Source of the DNA: Ignavibacterium sp. | GTDB lineage: Bacteria; Bacteroidota; Ignavibacteria; Ignavibacteriales; Ignavibacteriaceae | Length of the DNA stretch: 64,000 nt | Direction of reading: 5' to 3' | NCBI RefSeq assembly: GCF_025998815.1 | Contig: NZ_AP026678.1 | Span: forward strand, 2,542,001 to 2,606,000 | Notes under the pieces: generated by a model | The model's input: the letters and a program-made list of their open reading frames with translations, nothing else | What the model was told of the DNA's origin: nothing | The model's database searches: none | Program-made: the position numbers and the translations under genes | Part shown: piece after piece, positions 10,593 through 22,370 of the stretch | Layout of the letters: each line of letters begins with the position of its first letter | Position numbering within the stretch: position 1 is the stretch's first letter

Positions 10593-11534
10593 ATGACACT
10601 TACTCAACTTGAATATTTAATAGCAATTGAACGATTCGGAAATTTTTCTGAAGCAGCAAAAAGTTGTTTTGTTACTCAGCCAACTTTAAGTATGCAGATA
10701 CAAAAGCTTGAGGAAGAACTTGGAATAAAAATTTTCCGTAGAGACAAACAACCAATTGAGCCAACTGATATCGGAAGAAAAATTCTTGAGCAGGCAAAAC
10801 TGATACTGAAAGAGAAAGAAAAACTTCACATCATTCTTCAGATGGAAAGAGGTGAGTTTGTCGGCTCTCTTCGGGTTGCAATAATTCCTACTATCTCATC
10901 TTATCTGCTACCTATGTTCCTTGGCAATTTTACAAAAAAATATCCCGAAGTGGAATTGATAATTGATGAAGTTACAACGGATGAAGTAATTGCAGGTTTG
11001 ACAAAAAATCATTTTGATGTGGGAATAATCGCACTACGTTCAAATCATGAAAATCTTTTAACAGAGACTTTGTATTACGAACCTTTTGTTGCTTTCCTTC
11101 CGCCGGATCATAAGCTGATGAAGAAAAAGAAATTAAGTCAGGATGATTTAAATGTGAATGATTTTCTTCTTTTAAAAGAAGGTCATTGTTTGAGAGAACA
11201 GACGCTTTCAGTTTGCCGAAGTAACGAAAATGAATGGATTGAAAAAAGCAGTAAAGTAGTTTTTGAAAGCGGAAATCTTGAGACACTTATCAAATTAGTA
11301 GAACAGAAATTTGGGATGACACTATTACCTTTTCTTGCATTGCAGTATATCAAAGACAAGAAAAAGCTGAATCAAATAAGAGAGTTTAACAATCCGGTTC
11401 CAAAGCGTGAAGTCGGATTTATCTATACTCATACATTTATCAAAAAACATTTATCCAATGCACTGAAAGAAGAAATATTAAAAGTTATTCCTGATGAGTT
11501 AAAGCAAAAAAGGAATGGCTTGATTGTGCATTGA
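10593..11534 (+). CDS. oxyR: hydrogen peroxide-sensing regulator OxyR (LysR family)
   Basis: The 313-residue protein has an N-terminal LysR winged helix (MTLTQLEYLIAIERFGNFSE, then QPTLSMQIQKLEEELG) and a periplasmic-binding-fold effector domain from about residue 90. By my count the redox cysteines of the OxyR signature GHCLREQTLSVC are Cys199 and Cys208, the same numbers as in E. coli OxyR. The divergent katG is the classical target. Start is the first ATG after the promoter element. Confidence 0.94.
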   Translation: MTLTQLEYLIAIERFGNFSEAAKSCFVTQPTLSMQIQKLEEELGIKIFRRDKQPIEPTDIGRKILEQAKLILKEKEKLHIILQMERGEFVGSLRVAIIPTISSYLLPMFLGNFTKKYPEVELIIDEVTTDEVIAGLTKNHFDVGIIALRSNHENLLTETLYYEPFVAFLPPDHKLMKKKKLSQDDLNVNDFLLLKEGHCLREQTLSVCRSNENEWIEKSSKVVFESGNLETLIKLVEQKFGMTLLPFLALQYIKDKKKLNQIREFNNPVPKREVGFIYTHTFIKKHLSNALKEEILKVIPDELKQKRNGLIVH

Positions 11535-11560
11535 GGTGATTACAAAAATGAAAATCCGAT

Positions 11561-12436
11561 TTAATTTCCTTCAACATACTTTTTAAAATTATTCAGAATT
11601 GACTGCCAACCTTGCCGCTGCTGTTCAAGTGAGAAAACATTTTCTGCGTCAAATGTTTCTGTGATGATTGTAAAATTATTTTCGGATTGAAATGTTATTT
11701 CAACTTCTCTGTTATCACCGAGTTTGTATTTAATCTTTTCAAATTCTCTTACTTCGCTATAAATTCCTTCAAAGTCAAATCCCATCGAGCCATCTTTTGA
11801 TTCCATTCTCCAGGAAAATTTTCCATCAGGTTTCAAATCATTTACAGCACGCGGGCAATGCCAATCATCAGATGCAAAATTCCAGTTTATGATGTGTTCC
11901 GGCTTAGTGAAGCATTCCCAAACTTTTTCAATTGGTGCTTTGATATTTATTTCAACAGATATTCTTGTTTTATCAGTCATTAGTTGCTTTCGAGCTGTTT
12001 TAAGATTTCTTTTTAATCCAACCAATGTTAACATGCAAACTATTATCATTGCAATTGATAATGAAAAGAGAGAAAAAGTCACAACTGCCTCTGCAATTAC
12101 AGGACCCTCTTTACCTTGAGCAGCAATGTTTAACATTTTCCCCGCATTGAAAATTGCTGCAACAAGAATTCCAAACCAATTTGCGAATGTTCCGTAAATT
12201 GCAAGCCAGAAATTAATTTTTAACCACCTATCAGATAAATCAATTCTGCTCCAAATCAATCCGAGCACGATTAAAAGTATACCGTTCAAAACCCCTTCAA
12301 TGTGACTTGATAATCCCATCCTCGGATTTGCAAATATCGGAACGAATAATCCAACAATTAATCCAAGAAGAAAAAGAGTTACGCCTAAAAAAATTAATCT
12401 TTGGGACTGATGTTGATATAATTCAGATTTTTCCAT
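11561..12436 (-). CDS. fusion of hydroxylaminobenzene-mutase-like membrane domain and AHSA1/SRPBCC domain
   Basis: Residues 1-145 hold four membrane helices with FANPRMGLSSHIEGVLNG and YGTFANWFG, as in the small hydroxylaminobenzene mutase family. From residue 153 (MTDKTRISVEINIKAPIEKV) follows a full AHSA1-type SRPBCC domain with WNFASDDWHCP and GWQSILNNFKKY. The internal Met looks like a natural start, and CTAATG there would be a stop/start overlap in another frame, so this may be two neighbouring genes joined by an indel. It lies 13 bases after the VOC gene, same strand. Substrate unknown. Confidence 0.8.
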   Translation of the reverse strand: MEKSELYQHQSQRLIFLGVTLFLLGLIVGLFVPIFANPRMGLSSHIEGVLNGILLIVLGLIWSRIDLSDRWLKINFWLAIYGTFANWFGILVAAIFNAGKMLNIAAQGKEGPVIAEAVVTFSLFSLSIAMIIVCMLTLVGLKRNLKTARKQLMTDKTRISVEINIKAPIEKVWECFTKPEHIINWNFASDDWHCPRAVNDLKPDGKFSWRMESKDGSMGFDFEGIYSEVREFEKIKYKLGDNREVEITFQSENNFTIITETFDAENVFSLEQQRQGWQSILNNFKKYVEGN

Positions 12437-12449
12437 TGAATACCTATTC

Positions 12450-13346
12450 TTATTCAGATGCTTTAATCAAAGTTGCTATGTCGAATTTTTTCATCGTAAA
12501 TATTTCATTCATCACTTTACTCCTTTTATTGGGCTCATCCAATAATTCATTTAATATAGTTGGAATCACCTGCCACGATATTCCAAATTTATCTTTAAGC
12601 CAACCGCATTGAATTTCCTGTCCACCATCAGCGAGTTTCTGCCAGTAATAATCAATTTCTTCCTGAGTATCGCAATAAACTATAAAAGAGATCGCATCGT
12701 TGAAATCAAAATTATGTTTCATCGTTCCGCCGCTCATTGCATTGAATAAATAATTATTCAGTTTAAATTGAGCGAAGAGTAAAGTACCTTCGGGCAGATT
12801 CATTGATTTATCGAAAGGATATTCCATAATAATTTTTGAATTCGGGAAGATTGATGTAAAATGATTTGCGGCTTCTTTTACCAGATTGAACTTTTCGTTA
12901 GCGAATAAAATTGCAGGAACAATTTTTTGAGGTGAGTTTATATCTTCTATATCAAGCTGCCACGAAACACCAAATTTATCTTTAACCCACGCATACTTTG
13001 GACTCCAGTCATATTTATTCAAAGGCATATTGACCGAACCGCCCTCAGAAAGTTTTTTATAAAGAAAATTAATTCTTTCTTCTGAACCACAGTAAACAAA
13101 CAATGAAACAGATTCGTTAAACTTGAAATCTGTTCCTCCATTGAGAGCAAGAAAATTCTGTCCGTTTAATTCAAATTCAACAGTCATTACAGAACCTTCT
13201 GGCTTATGATGAAATTCAAATCCTTCCTTTCCATATCGCGTGATTCTTTTGACCAAAGATTTATCAAAAAGTGATGAGTAAAACTTTACTGCTTCCTCAG
13301 CTTCGTTATCGAACCAAAAGCAAGGCGTTATAGCCGGTAGGTTCAT
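12450..13346 (-). CDS. two-domain VOC family protein (PhnB/3-demethylubiquinone methyltransferase-like)
   Basis: The 298-residue protein is a tandem duplication. Each half opens with a strand like ITPCFWFDNEAEEAVKFY or KIVPAILFANEKFN and closes with WVKDKFGVSWQL or WLKDKFGISWQV. This is the PF06983-type vicinal-oxygen-chelate fold; despite the family name most members are not methyltransferases. It probably forms an operon with the membrane/AHSA1 gene. Substrate is unknown. Confidence 0.85.
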   Translation of the reverse strand: MNLPAITPCFWFDNEAEEAVKFYSSLFDKSLVKRITRYGKEGFEFHHKPEGSVMTVEFELNGQNFLALNGGTDFKFNESVSLFVYCGSEERINFLYKKLSEGGSVNMPLNKYDWSPKYAWVKDKFGVSWQLDIEDINSPQKIVPAILFANEKFNLVKEAANHFTSIFPNSKIIMEYPFDKSMNLPEGTLLFAQFKLNNYLFNAMSGGTMKHNFDFNDAISFIVYCDTQEEIDYYWQKLADGGQEIQCGWLKDKFGISWQVIPTILNELLDEPNKRSKVMNEIFTMKKFDIATLIKASE

Positions 13347-13410
13347 AAAAGATGCCTCCTTAAGAAATGAAATGTTTAAAAAGTGTTTTATTCTATTTGT
13401 AATATAAAAA

Positions 13411-13436
13411 AAGCCGTGACATTTCTACCACGGCTT
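13411..13436 (-). terminator. rho-independent terminator of the dimeric isocitrate dehydrogenase gene
   Basis: AAGCCGTG pairs with CACGGCTT over a 10-base loop; on the minus strand a run of seven T follows. Confidence 0.85.
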
Positions 13437-13461
13437 AATAAAAAGAACAATTAAAATAATT

Positions 13462-14898
13462 TTACTGTCCCTGTCCAAGTGAAAACGCGTGAACTCCATC
13501 AAATGCATATAAGTTTTCAGTTTTGATGACATCAATATTATTTTCTTCGGCTTTAATCAGTAAACTAATTATATCTTGCTTTGTAATATTTTTACCATCC
13601 TTATCTTTGAAACGGCATCTCCAATGATCTGTGCAAAATGTTTCTTCAAAACCTTCAGGCCATACTTTAATACCTCGATTAGTTATCATAGATAGTTTAA
13701 CATTTTCGAGGTTAATCTTCTGCAGTAATTCTGCTAATTCATTTGGATTTGTTCTGCTCCAATGAACAAAGATATCAACCCCAAGTAATTCTTTTTTAGC
13801 TGGCGCTTTTCTTACATACTTTGGAAGTTTAAGTGCAGAGCCTTTTTCATAATTGACTGCTTTTAACTGAGATGGTTTTTGCCCAATTCTTTCAATCACA
13901 GCATCTGCAAATTCTTTTGTCCCTACTTTCTGTTTGCTAATTCCTTCTTTGAAAATATCATAAGTGTGAATTCCATCTTCAATAGTCTTGAGCCAGGCAT
14001 TCTGAACTTTTTCTGCAACATCATTCTGACCAATATGAACCAGCATCATAATTGCACCTTGAAGTAATCCGGATGGATTAGCAAGATTCTGCCCTGCTCT
14101 TCTTGGTGCTGAACCGTGAATGGCTTCAAACATTGCACATTCTTCACCAATGTTTGCTGAACCAGCCAAACCAACTGAACCAGCGATTTGTGCTGCAACA
14201 TCAGATAAAACATCGCCATAGAGATTTGGAAGAACAATTACATCAAAAGCTTCAGGTGTGTCTGCAAGTTTTGCCGAGCCGATATCTACAATCCAATGCT
14301 CATTTTCTATTTCCGGATATTCTTTTGCAATTTCGTCAAAGATTTTATGGAATAACCCATCGGTTTGTTTCATAATATTATCTTTTGTAAAGCAAGTAAC
14401 TTTTTTCCTTCCATATTGCTTTGCGTATTCAAATGCATATCTTATTATTTTTTCCGAACCTGGCCGGCTGATAAGTTTCAAACACTGGACAACTTCATCA
14501 GTTTGTTGATGTTCGATTCCCGCATAAAGATCTTCTTCATTTTCTCTGATTATCACCACATCCATATTCGGATGTTTTGTTCTAACGAACGGATGTAAGC
14601 TAATACACGGTCTTACATTTGCATACAAACCAAGAAACTTTCTTGTTGTAACATTAAGACTTTTATATCCACCACCTTGAGGTGTGGTAATTGGTGCTTT
14701 CAGGAAAACTTTATTCCTCCTTATAATATCCCACGATTCTTTTGCTATGCCCGATGTATTTCCAGCCAGATAGACTTTTTCTCCAACTTCAATTTCATCT
14801 ATTTCTATTTTTGCACCACCAGCTAAAATTATACTTAATGTGGCATCCATAATTTCCGGACCAATGCCATCACCTTTTGCAACTGTTATTCTTGTCAT
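13462..14898 (-). CDS. icd: isocitrate dehydrogenase, homodimeric Thermus-type long form
   Basis: The 478-residue enzyme oxidatively decarboxylates isocitrate to 2-oxoglutarate. It shows GDGIGPEI at the N terminus, TTPQGGGYKSLNVTTRK and NVRPCISLHPF in the substrate loop, IIRENEEDLYAG, NLYGDVLSDVAA for metal binding and EAIHGSAPRRAGQN for cofactor. The C-terminal extra domain of about 140 residues (GVDIFVHWS) is that of the Thermus/Rickettsia-type enzyme. A full AGGAGGT ribosome site precedes the ATG. An unrelated monomeric enzyme with the same reaction is encoded 2.2 kb away. Confidence 0.93.
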   Translation of the reverse strand: MTRITVAKGDGIGPEIMDATLSIILAGGAKIEIDEIEVGEKVYLAGNTSGIAKESWDIIRRNKVFLKAPITTPQGGGYKSLNVTTRKFLGLYANVRPCISLHPFVRTKHPNMDVVIIRENEEDLYAGIEHQQTDEVVQCLKLISRPGSEKIIRYAFEYAKQYGRKKVTCFTKDNIMKQTDGLFHKIFDEIAKEYPEIENEHWIVDIGSAKLADTPEAFDVIVLPNLYGDVLSDVAAQIAGSVGLAGSANIGEECAMFEAIHGSAPRRAGQNLANPSGLLQGAIMMLVHIGQNDVAEKVQNAWLKTIEDGIHTYDIFKEGISKQKVGTKEFADAVIERIGQKPSQLKAVNYEKGSALKLPKYVRKAPAKKELLGVDIFVHWSRTNPNELAELLQKINLENVKLSMITNRGIKVWPEGFEETFCTDHWRCRFKDKDGKNITKQDIISLLIKAEENNIDVIKTENLYAFDGVHAFSLGQGQ

Positions 14899-15366
14899 AA
14901 TTTACCTCCTTCTGTTAAAATGATTGAATACTTGTTTTTTATTTATACAATTTAATAAATAACTGTTTTATTTTGCTCTGAGTTTATAATAGAATTTACC
15001 TCTTATTATATGCTATTTATTATTACTATTTCTTTTCTCAGTTCGGGAATCGTTTACTCCACAATATAAGTCACATCTGATTTTTAATTTTTATGCAAGG
15101 CGTCAAAAAGCTTATTCTCATACTCTCTTATGTATATCTCAGAAAAATTGATAACTCCTGTAAATCCTGAATATTATTTACCACTGATCAAAATCAAACC
15201 GGGTTTATGTATATCCATTTCATTAGGAAGCAGGTAGTTAAGAAAAATTTTTTTAATGTTTTTTGGCTTTATTATTAAGAAATGAATGTCGAAAGAATTT
15301 TATTTCGTATGTAATAAAAGGCCGTGATGATCTTAACACGACCTATTAAAGAAAAGATTTGAGTTT
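14899..15366. other. A+T-rich intergenic region without gene
   Basis: Both strands lack a convincing reading frame or a dispersed repeat. The left edge should hold the icd promoter (minus strand); the right edge holds the terminator of the YidB-like gene. I see no structured RNA here. Confidence 0.6.
15319..15344 (-). terminator. probable terminator of the YidB-like gene
   Basis: AGGCCGTG can pair with CACGACCT with one mismatch, followed on the minus strand by a short T-rich stretch. It is imperfect. Confidence 0.55.
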
Positions 15367-15762
15367 TTACTTTTTACCAAACAATCCGCCTAGCAAATCG
15401 CCGGCCTGACTGAGAATATCACCTTCAGGAACCTTACCTTCCGGAGTGAGTTTATCAACGACATCGGGCAGAAGATTTGAAAGCTGGCTGGACAAATCAC
15501 TAACATTTAAACCAAGCTTTGAAGCAATTCCGCTTAATACATCTGAACCAAAAACATTTTGAATCTGATCAGGCGAAATGGATTTGTTTTGTCCTGTTCC
15601 AACCCAGGAACCAATTATATCACCCAAACCTTTTGCATCAAATTGGCTGATGAGATTTTGCAGGCCGCCTTGTCCGCCAAGCAAACCCATAACTGATGAC
15701 ATAAGATCGTCTTTTTTATCTCCGCCGCCAAGTGCCGATTGAATTGTGTTTAGTATATCCAC
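15367..15762 (-). CDS. YidB-like protein (DUF937)
   Basis: The 131-residue Gly/Leu-rich protein has LMSSVMGLLGGQGGLQNLIS, LGDIIGSWVGTG, and the helical repeat QIQNVFGSDVLSGIASKLG followed by LSSQLSNLLPDVVDKLTPEG. This is the YidB/DUF937 family of unknown function, soluble and mostly helical. It lies downstream of a zf-TFIIB gene on the same strand. Confidence 0.88.
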   Translation of the reverse strand: MDILNTIQSALGGGDKKDDLMSSVMGLLGGQGGLQNLISQFDAKGLGDIIGSWVGTGQNKSISPDQIQNVFGSDVLSGIASKLGLNVSDLSSQLSNLLPDVVDKLTPEGKVPEGDILSQAGDLLGGLFGKK

Positions 15763-15821
15763 TTTTTACCTCTTTATGTTTGATTGGAAATAAATGACAA
15801 GTGATTTTTAACATAATAAAT

Positions 15822-16073
15822 TTAGAAATCAAACAACTCGCCAAGAAACGATTTTCTTTTATACTTATGATAATCCTGACTTTTGTATTTATAGTTATCT
15901 GAATCCCTGAAATCTCTGTCTCTTATCTGATCTTCGTATTTAACTGATCTCTCAATAATTTTATCAAGTTCGCCTCTGTCGAGCCAAATTCCTCTGCATT
16001 TGGGACAGTAATCAATTTCGATTCCCTGTTTATCAGATATAAGTAAATCAACATTACAAACCGGACAGGTCAT
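15822..16073 (-). CDS. zf-TFIIB zinc-ribbon protein
   Basis: The 83-residue protein has two CxxC knuckles, MTCPVCNVDLL and YCPKCRGIWLDRGELDKI, the signature of zf-TFIIB domain proteins. The C-terminal half is charged, Tyr/Lys-rich and probably disordered. Function is unknown. A TACCTCCTTT sequence on the plus strand just upstream is its AAAGGAGGTA ribosome site. Confidence 0.88.
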   Translation of the reverse strand: MTCPVCNVDLLISDKQGIEIDYCPKCRGIWLDRGELDKIIERSVKYEDQIRDRDFRDSDNYKYKSQDYHKYKRKSFLGELFDF

Positions 16074-16127
16074 AAATACCTCCTTTCATTTCAGATAGTT
16101 CAATTTTATTGAATGTGAATAAAAATA

Positions 16128-16919
16128 TTATTTATTAACTTTTCTTGAGAGCTTTTCTTCCACTCTTATTATTTGTTCCTTTAGATTCTTGATATCGTTT
16201 CTTAGCTCTTCATTTTAATCCTGAATAATCTCTTCCACTTTAATTGTTTGCTGAGTGCTTATTTTTTGCTGAATATCTGACATTGTGTTAACAACGATAG
16301 CAATAAAAATGTTCAAAGTTGTGTAAGAAGCAATAAGTATAAAAGAGATAAAATAAAAATTAGCAAGAGGATATTTATCGCTTATAGTGCGTGCGATATC
16401 TGCCCAACCCTCCAATGTCATTATCTGAAAAAGAGAAAACATTGATGCCCAAAGAGTTCCGAACCATTCCGGATAAGAATTGCCAAACAATTTGGTTCCA
16501 ACAACCGAAAAAACATAGAAAACAAGAGTAAGCAAAACAAAAATCCACCCAATACTGGGAAGTGAGAGCAACAATGATTCAACAATAAATCTTAATCTGG
16601 GTAGATTTTTAATCAGTCTCAACGACCTGAAAATTCTGAGTGAACGAAGCACTGCAAGCGCACCAGAAGCAGGCAGAAGAGCAATTGCTACTATGGAAAA
16701 ATCAAAAACATTCCATTAAGCATAAAGTTTTAATAAAATTTCTATTACAAAAATTCCAAGGATTATTTTGTCAATCAGCAAAAGCGTTTTACCGAATGAA
16801 TGCATTATCGCATCAGAAGTTTCCATTCCGATTGTAATTGAGTTAAAAATTATCAGAGCTACAATGAAACTTTGTACTGACTTATTTTCAACGAAATTTC
16901 TAATGTTATTTCTTATCAT
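16128..16919 (-). pseudogene. voltage-gated ion channel (bacterial NaV-like), interrupted by two in-frame stops
   Basis: In one continuous frame I read MIRNNIRNFVENKSVQSFIV, S1-S3 helices, then LYA-stop-WNVFDFSIVAIA, an S4 with regularly spaced Arg (LRSLRIFRSLRLIKNLPRLR), a pore with TLEGW as selectivity filter, S6 ending IFIAIVVNTMSDI, and after a second stop (IIQD-stop-NEELRND) a coiled coil EEKLSRKVNK. This is a single-domain six-helix bacterial sodium channel with its C-terminal coiled coil. Near the first stop (16716-16718) about eight residues usual for the family seem missing. The second stop is at 16215-16217. Start at the Met at 16919 is likely; an upstream Met at 16976 exists. Confidence 0.78.
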
Positions 16920-17055
16920 ATAAAATAGTTTCTTATTAAACTTGTCAAAGTTAAAATTATAACTATGGCTAAGCAATATATTTAATATAAATCCTCCGAT
17001 GTATTCTTCTATCGTACTAAGCTATTCAGTATTTTAGTTTGATAGTTTTCAATAA

Positions 17056-19299
<2,244 letters not shown>

Positions 19300-19332
19300 T
19301 AAGAGCAATAAGATTGTAAAGTAAAATTATTT

Positions 19333-19362
19333 AACGGACAGAGAAAAAAATCTTTGTCCGTT
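19333..19362 (+). terminator. rho-independent terminator of the monomeric icd
   Basis: AACGGACAGAG pairs with CTTTGTCCGTT with one mismatch; TTTTTT follows on the plus strand. Confidence 0.85.
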
Positions 19363-19404
19363 TTTTGTTTTTATAACTGAAGATCGGTTGATGAATTAAC
19401 TTAT

Positions 19405-20871
19405 TCACCCTCTCTTCTCTTTTGCAATTTTATAAAGTTCTACATACTTCTCCGCTGAGCGTGACCAGCTGAAATCCATCTTCATTCCGTTTAACTGAAT
19501 TTTTCTCCAGATATCTTTATGCGCAAATGTGTTTACTGCCCGTTCAACTGATTTGTAAAGTGCAAATCCGGAATAATCATAAAATGAAAAACCATTTCCG
19601 TGATCAAAGCCGTAGTAGTTTTCTTCGTCCCAGTCTTTAACTGTGTCTGCAAGTCCGCCCGTTTTTCTTACAACGGGAACCGTTCCATACTTAAGAGAAT
19701 AAATCTGATTAAGTCCGCAAGGTTCATAACGCGAAGGCATCAGAAAAATATCTGCGCCGGCTTCAATCAAATGTGAAAGTTCATTGTTATAGCCAATGTA
19801 TGCGGCAAGTTTCCCTTTAAGATTATGTGAAAGATATCTGAACATTTCTTCATAACGATATTCACCACTACCGAGAATTATCCATTGAGCATTCAGATTC
19901 ATCAGCTCATTCACTGCATCGGCAAAAATATCAAAACCTTTCTGCAGAACCAGTCGTGAAATCATTCCAATCAAAGGACGGTTCTCATCAAAAGGAAGAT
20001 TAAAATGTTCCATCAGAAATTTTTTGTTCTTTAATTTTCCCGAAAGGTCATTCATCGAATATTTGTACGGAAGAAATTTATCTGTTTCCGGATTCCATTC
20101 ATCGTAGTCAACTCCATTAAGTATTCCATAAACATCAGGTTTGCGTGCGCGAAGTATTCCGTCTAATCCAGCACCGTATTCCAGGGTGAGAATCTCGTGG
20201 GAATATTTATTGCTTACAGTATTTATTATATCAGCGAACACGATTCCTGTTTTCATAAATGAAACGGTGTCTTCAAATTCAACCGGTCCGCCGGGATAAA
20301 ATAGTTCCGGTCTTATTTCGGCGGCATATAGAGTTGATTTCGAAAATCTTCCCTGATAAGCTATGTTGTGAATTGTAAAAACAGTCGCAGTATGATCAAA
20401 CATTCTGTCCCAACTGTAATTGTCTTTTATGTATAGAGGAATCAATCCTGTTTGCCAGTCGTTGCATTGTATTACATCGGGAGTCCATTGTAATCGTTGA
20501 AGAACTTCAATGACACCTTTGCTGAAGAGAATAAATCTTTCATCTTCGTCTGAATCATTTGTATAAACAGTTCCGCGGTTATAGTAGTGTGGACAGTCAA
20601 TAAAGTTGACTTCAACATTGCTGTTCGGAAGTTTTGCCTGGTGAAGATGGACAGAATGTACTTTACCATTAACACGGATTAGCATTTCACCAACATCCCA
20701 GTTATAATGAAGTCCGTGTTTTGATTCATCAATAAAAAGATATTTGGGCATAAAAACTTTTACTTCAACTCCAAGCTTTTCAAGAGCTTTTGGAAGTGAG
20801 CCGGCAACATCTGCCAGGCCACCTGTTTTTGCGTATGGAACGCATTCTGTTGTTGCAAATGCTAGTTTCAT
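19405..20871 (-). CDS. glgA: glycogen synthase GlgA (GT5)
   Basis: The 488-residue enzyme adds glucose from ADP-glucose to growing glycogen chains. The N-terminal GT-B domain has KTGGLADVAGSLPKAL (ADP-glucose loop), VIQCNDWQTGLIP and TIHNIAYQG; the C-terminal domain has ISRLVLQKGFDI and MPSRYEPCGLNQIYSLKYG with the catalytic Glu. Length is normal for bacterial GlgA. It stands alone; a GAGGTAAC ribosome site overlaps a repeat block upstream. A secreted amylase lies far away at 56 kb. Confidence 0.95.
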   Translation of the reverse strand: MKLAFATTECVPYAKTGGLADVAGSLPKALEKLGVEVKVFMPKYLFIDESKHGLHYNWDVGEMLIRVNGKVHSVHLHQAKLPNSNVEVNFIDCPHYYNRGTVYTNDSDEDERFILFSKGVIEVLQRLQWTPDVIQCNDWQTGLIPLYIKDNYSWDRMFDHTATVFTIHNIAYQGRFSKSTLYAAEIRPELFYPGGPVEFEDTVSFMKTGIVFADIINTVSNKYSHEILTLEYGAGLDGILRARKPDVYGILNGVDYDEWNPETDKFLPYKYSMNDLSGKLKNKKFLMEHFNLPFDENRPLIGMISRLVLQKGFDIFADAVNELMNLNAQWIILGSGEYRYEEMFRYLSHNLKGKLAAYIGYNNELSHLIEAGADIFLMPSRYEPCGLNQIYSLKYGTVPVVRKTGGLADTVKDWDEENYYGFDHGNGFSFYDYSGFALYKSVERAVNTFAHKDIWRKIQLNGMKMDFSWSRSAEKYVELYKIAKEKRG

Positions 20872-20881
20872 TGTTTTGTTA

Positions 20882-20947
20882 CCTCAAAGTGACTTTGTGT
20901 CATTGAAAAGAAAGAAAATATTTTGCCACAAGGATACAAAGACACAA
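20882..20947. repeat. inverted short repeat of the CAAAGACACAA type upstream of glgA
   Basis: CAAAGTGACTTTGTGTCATTG faces GCCACAAGGATACAAAGACACA. The two arms are imperfectly complementary. Similar in style to the CACTTAGACAC blocks. The remaining 180 bases to the next gene show no other structure. Confidence 0.55.
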
Positions 20948-21129
20948 TTCTTGTAAAAAAAATTATTTTATTTCTTATGTGAATAATAAGGCATAATGAA
21001 TTAATTTTCATCTGTAAACTGAGAAGTGCTGGAAGAATGAAGTATAATAAACAAGAACAAATGTTTAAATAGATTTTTTATGTTCATTTATTAAGAAAAT
21101 ATTCTCAATAAATTTCAAGAGGAATATAA

Positions 21130-21921
21130 ATGAAAGAAATCATTAATGGTTTGTCAGTTTTCTCTGAAGGTTACAACACAAACAAATCAATTATTTTTAT
21201 ACACGGATTTCCTTATGACCATACAATGTGGAATGCCCAGATGGAAGCACTAAAGGAAAAATATTTTTGTGTGAGTTATGATATTCGTGGTCTTGGCGAA
21301 TCACCCGCAGGCGATGGACAATTCACAATGGAATCGTTTGTTGATGATCTTGAAGAGATAATTAACAAGAAAAATCTAAATAAACCTGTTATATGCGGTT
21401 TATCAATGGGCGGATATATTACTTTGCGAGCTTTGGAGAGAATGCAGGATAAATTTTCTGCAGCAATTTTATGCGACACAAGGTCCGAAGCCGATAACAA
21501 CGAGGGCAAACTTAAACGCGCAGCAGGAATTAAAAGAATTAACACTGAAGGTTTGTCACCATTTGCAAAAGATTTTATCACAAATTGCTTTGCAGAAGAT
21601 TTCCGGCAGAATAAAAAAGATGAGCTTGATAGTATAATTAAAAAATCATCTGCATTTAATCCGGTTGGAGTAAAAGGATGCTTGCTTGCAATGTTGAGCA
21701 GAACAGATACAACACAAAGTTTAAGTCAGATAAAAATTCCAACTCTGCTTATTTGTGGTGAGAAAGATGCTTTAACTCCGCCATCGGTGATGAAAGAAAT
21801 GTTTCATAAAATTCCCAATGCTGAATTTGTTGAAATAAAAAATGCAGGACATATGACGCCAATTGAAAATCCAGATGAAGTCAACATAGCAATTATTAAT
21901 TTTTTAAATAAATTGGACTAA
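21130..21921 (+). CDS. alpha/beta-fold hydrolase
   Basis: The 263-residue protein has the oxyanion segment IIFIHGFPYDHTMW, the nucleophile elbow CGLSMGGY with catalytic Ser, the acid in LLICGEKDALTPP and the His in AGHMTPIENP. It resembles small esterases, lactonases and haloperoxidase-like hydrolases; substrate is unknown. An AGAGGA ribosome site precedes the ATG. A DoxX gene follows after 20 bases, probably in the same operon. Confidence 0.9.
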   Translation: MKEIINGLSVFSEGYNTNKSIIFIHGFPYDHTMWNAQMEALKEKYFCVSYDIRGLGESPAGDGQFTMESFVDDLEEIINKKNLNKPVICGLSMGGYITLRALERMQDKFSAAILCDTRSEADNNEGKLKRAAGIKRINTEGLSPFAKDFITNCFAEDFRQNKKDELDSIIKKSSAFNPVGVKGCLLAMLSRTDTTQSLSQIKIPTLLICGEKDALTPPSVMKEMFHKIPNAEFVEIKNAGHMTPIENPDEVNIAIINFLNKLD

Positions 21922-21941
21922 AATATTTTCGGAGAAAGTTA

Positions 21942-22355
21942 ATGAATGATTTTGCTCTTTTAATACTCCGCACTGTTTCAAGTGGCTTTATGTTATTTGC
22001 TCACGGATTACCGAAACTTAACCGTTTATTTTCTTCAGGTGAAATTAATTTTGCTGATCCATTGGGAATTGGTACAGTGCCAAGTCTTGCCCTTGCAGTT
22101 TTTTCAGAATTCTTTTGTTCAATTCTGGTTATACTTGGATTGTTCACAAGAGCTTCGCTTATTCCTTTAATCATTACGATGTTTGTTGCAGGTTTTGTTC
22201 ATCATTCTGCCGATCCTTTTGCTCAAAAAGAAAAAGCACTTTTGTTTTTACTTATTTATGTTTTCCTTTTTATAACAGGTCCGGGGAAGTATTCGTTAAA
22301 TCGGATTATTAAGCTTAAATCGTCGAACAGGTTTATTAAGTTTCTTTCCGAATAA
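21942..22355 (+). CDS. DoxX family membrane protein
   Basis: The 137-residue protein has four predicted membrane helices with the DoxX pattern: LRTVSSGFMLFAHGLPKL, AVFSEFFCSILVILGLFTR, ITMFVAGFVHH with a conserved His, then LLFLLIYVFLFITGPG. The family is found in thiosulfate:quinone oxidoreductase subunits and many uncharacterised inner-membrane proteins. It follows the hydrolase gene closely; a GGAGAAAG ribosome site is present. Confidence 0.88.
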   Translation: MNDFALLILRTVSSGFMLFAHGLPKLNRLFSSGEINFADPLGIGTVPSLALAVFSEFFCSILVILGLFTRASLIPLIITMFVAGFVHHSADPFAQKEKALLFLLIYVFLFITGPGKYSLNRIIKLKSSNRFIKFLSE

Positions 22356-22370
22356 TCTTCGAAAAAAAAA

